Assembly: GCA_002363035.1 (NCBI GenBank)
Contig: DEWA01000026.1
Coordinates: 1 to 25,910 of the forward strand
DNA: 25,910 bases
Reading direction: 5' to 3'
Source of the DNA: Verrucomicrobia bacterium UBA3222
GTDB lineage: Bacteria; Verrucomicrobiota; Verrucomicrobiia; Opitutales; UBA9783
This document shows, one piece after another, positions 25,012-25,910 of this stretch (position 1 is its first letter; each line of letters begins with the position of its first letter). A program made the position numbers and the translations under genes. Below the pieces are notes generated by a model that did not search any database, was not told the origin of the DNA, and saw only the letters and a program-made list of their open reading frames with translations.

Positions 25012-25910
25012 GTGGCATTGCGCGGGAAACACCTCCTTAAAGAGCCGATTGTGTGGCTCTTAATGACGTTGGTTTTCTGTCTTTCTTTCTATTCATACCT
25101 GCCCGAGTGGTTCGTTCGCGGTGCGCTTACCGTCAGTATTATCCTAAAAGGATTGCTGATGTTTTTCATTCCGTTGCTGATTTTGAGCGGAACGGCACTT
25201 GCGTTTTCATCACTGAAAGGCAACGGCTTCCTTTTTATCGTGATGCTGATCGGGATGATTTTGATTTCCAACTTCATCAGTTTAACGGTTTCAAGTCTCG
25301 TCGGTTGTTGCATCATCCCGCACATTACCGCATCGGGACATGGTGGCGAGGTATCGACGGCGGTTCGGGCGATTGAACCGTATTTTTACTTTCATTTACC
25401 GCAACTTTTACCGACGACTTTGGCGCTCGCCGTCGGCGTTGCGAGCGGTATCGGCAGTACATTTTGCAATTTATCGAAATGGATGAATATCGTTCTCATC
25501 CTGCGCAAGGTAACGATGTGGTTTTTGGTCAAAGTTTTCATTCGATTTTTGCCGCTTTTTCTCACGGGTTTTATTTTAAAGCTCCTGCTCGAAGGGCAAA
25601 TGAGTGTCTTCCTGAAATCCAACGGCGCGGCGTGCGTGGTGATGATCGCGTTTATTTTGCTGGATTTAACGGCGTGGTGGGTCGGGGCACATGAATTGTC
25701 GCACATTTCGTTCATGACGCTGTTAAAGAATATCTTTCCCGCCGTCGCAACCGCCGCAAGCACCATGTCCAGCGTTGCCGCCCTGCCCTTCTCGATCGAA
25801 GCCGCAACCAAAAACACCAAGGATCCCGTGCTTTCCAACGCCGTAATGCCGGTGACCATCAATTTTCACATGGTCGGTTGCACCATTATTATCCCAATTT
25901 TGGCGGTTCT
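25012..25910 (+). CDS. SDF/DAACS-family (glutamate/dicarboxylate:cation symporter-like) transporter, 5' part
   Basis: The frame is open from after TAA 24961-24963 to the end of the window, so the gene is cut off. From GTG 25012 it gives 299 residues; ATG 25063 is an alternative start. It has many hydrophobic helices. Family marks: the re-entrant loop HP1 region TMSSVAALPFSIEAA (family SSSAATLP-x-E), then MPVTINFHMVGCTIIIP where the family has LPLGATINMDGTA. The canonical NMDGT is thus HMVGC, losing the Asn and Asp that coordinate cations in GltPh. The final substrate-binding helices (HP2, TM8) lie beyond the window. The N-terminal half is only loosely similar to known members. The substrate is unknown and the transport mechanism may differ. 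Confidence 0.75.
   Translation, partial: MALRGKHLLKEPIVWLLMTLVFCLSFYSYLPEWFVRGALTVSIILKGLLMFFIPLLILSGTALAFSSLKGNGFLFIVMLIGMILISNFISLTVSSLVGCCIIPHITASGHGGEVSTAVRAIEPYFYFHLPQLLPTTLALAVGVASGIGSTFCNLSKWMNIVLILRKVTMWFLVKVFIRFLPLFLTGFILKLLLEGQMSVFLKSNGAACVVMIAFILLDLTAWWVGAHELSHISFMTLLKNIFPAVATAASTMSSVAALPFSIEAATKNTKDPVLSNAVMPVTINFHMVGCTIIIPILAV

Noticed and set aside
1-25910. CRISPR arrays, insertion sequences, tRNA or rRNA genes
   Set aside because: No regularly spaced repeats, transposase-like frames, tRNA T-arm/CCA patterns other than ssrA, or rRNA sequence were seen on either strand.

Overview
The window looks like chromosomal DNA of a diderm (Gram-negative) bacterium. It has an RND/MFP/TolC exporter, a one-piece tmRNA, a homodimer-type glycyl-tRNA synthetase and a compact glutamyl-tRNA synthetase. 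A one-piece tmRNA argues against Alphaproteobacteria, whose ssrA is usually circularly permuted. The GlyRS type, the shortened GluRS and an OleD-like reductase fit Verrucomicrobiota (Opitutae side of the PVC group) best. That placement is inference from memory of the families, not a search. Gene density is moderate, intergenic regions are AT-rich, and many genes use GTG or TTG starts with weak ribosome binding sites.

Layout. Bases 1-513 hold the 3' end of pheS. A GT11 fucosyltransferase-like gene with a frameshift follows (846-1774). On the minus strand come mnmA (2215-3300) and a four-gene export block: MATE (10040-11404), TolC-like lipoprotein (8449-9900), membrane-fusion protein (7151-8296) and RND pump (3841-6978). 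A beta-CASP metallo-beta-lactamase RNase-like gene (11736-13127), ssrA/tmRNA (13259-13677) with a visible promoter, alr (13804-14937), birA (14997-15851) overlapping rarA (15826-17148), pntA part 1 (17325-18443) and an OleD-like reductase (18605-19618) follow, all on the minus strand. From about 20 kb the plus strand carries glyS (20003-21493), pseC-like (21778-22926), gltX (22945-24264), rsmD (24344-24928) and the start of an unusual SDF-family transporter (25012 to the window end).

Functional themes. Translation and its quality control are well represented: pheS, glyS, gltX, mnmA, rsmD, tmRNA and possibly the beta-CASP nuclease. Envelope functions form the second theme: efflux, cell-wall D-alanine, and surface sugars through the PseC-like and fucosyltransferase-like genes. 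No mobile element, CRISPR array, tRNA or rRNA was recognised.

No convincing new multi-gene system was found. The points most worth checking are: the long arginine-rich tmRNA tag; two interleaved perfect inverted repeats in the MATE leader; a 139-bp tandem duplication that left a stop-truncated copy of the membrane-fusion gene start; the broken fucosyltransferase; and the SDF transporter whose cation-binding NMDGT motif is replaced.
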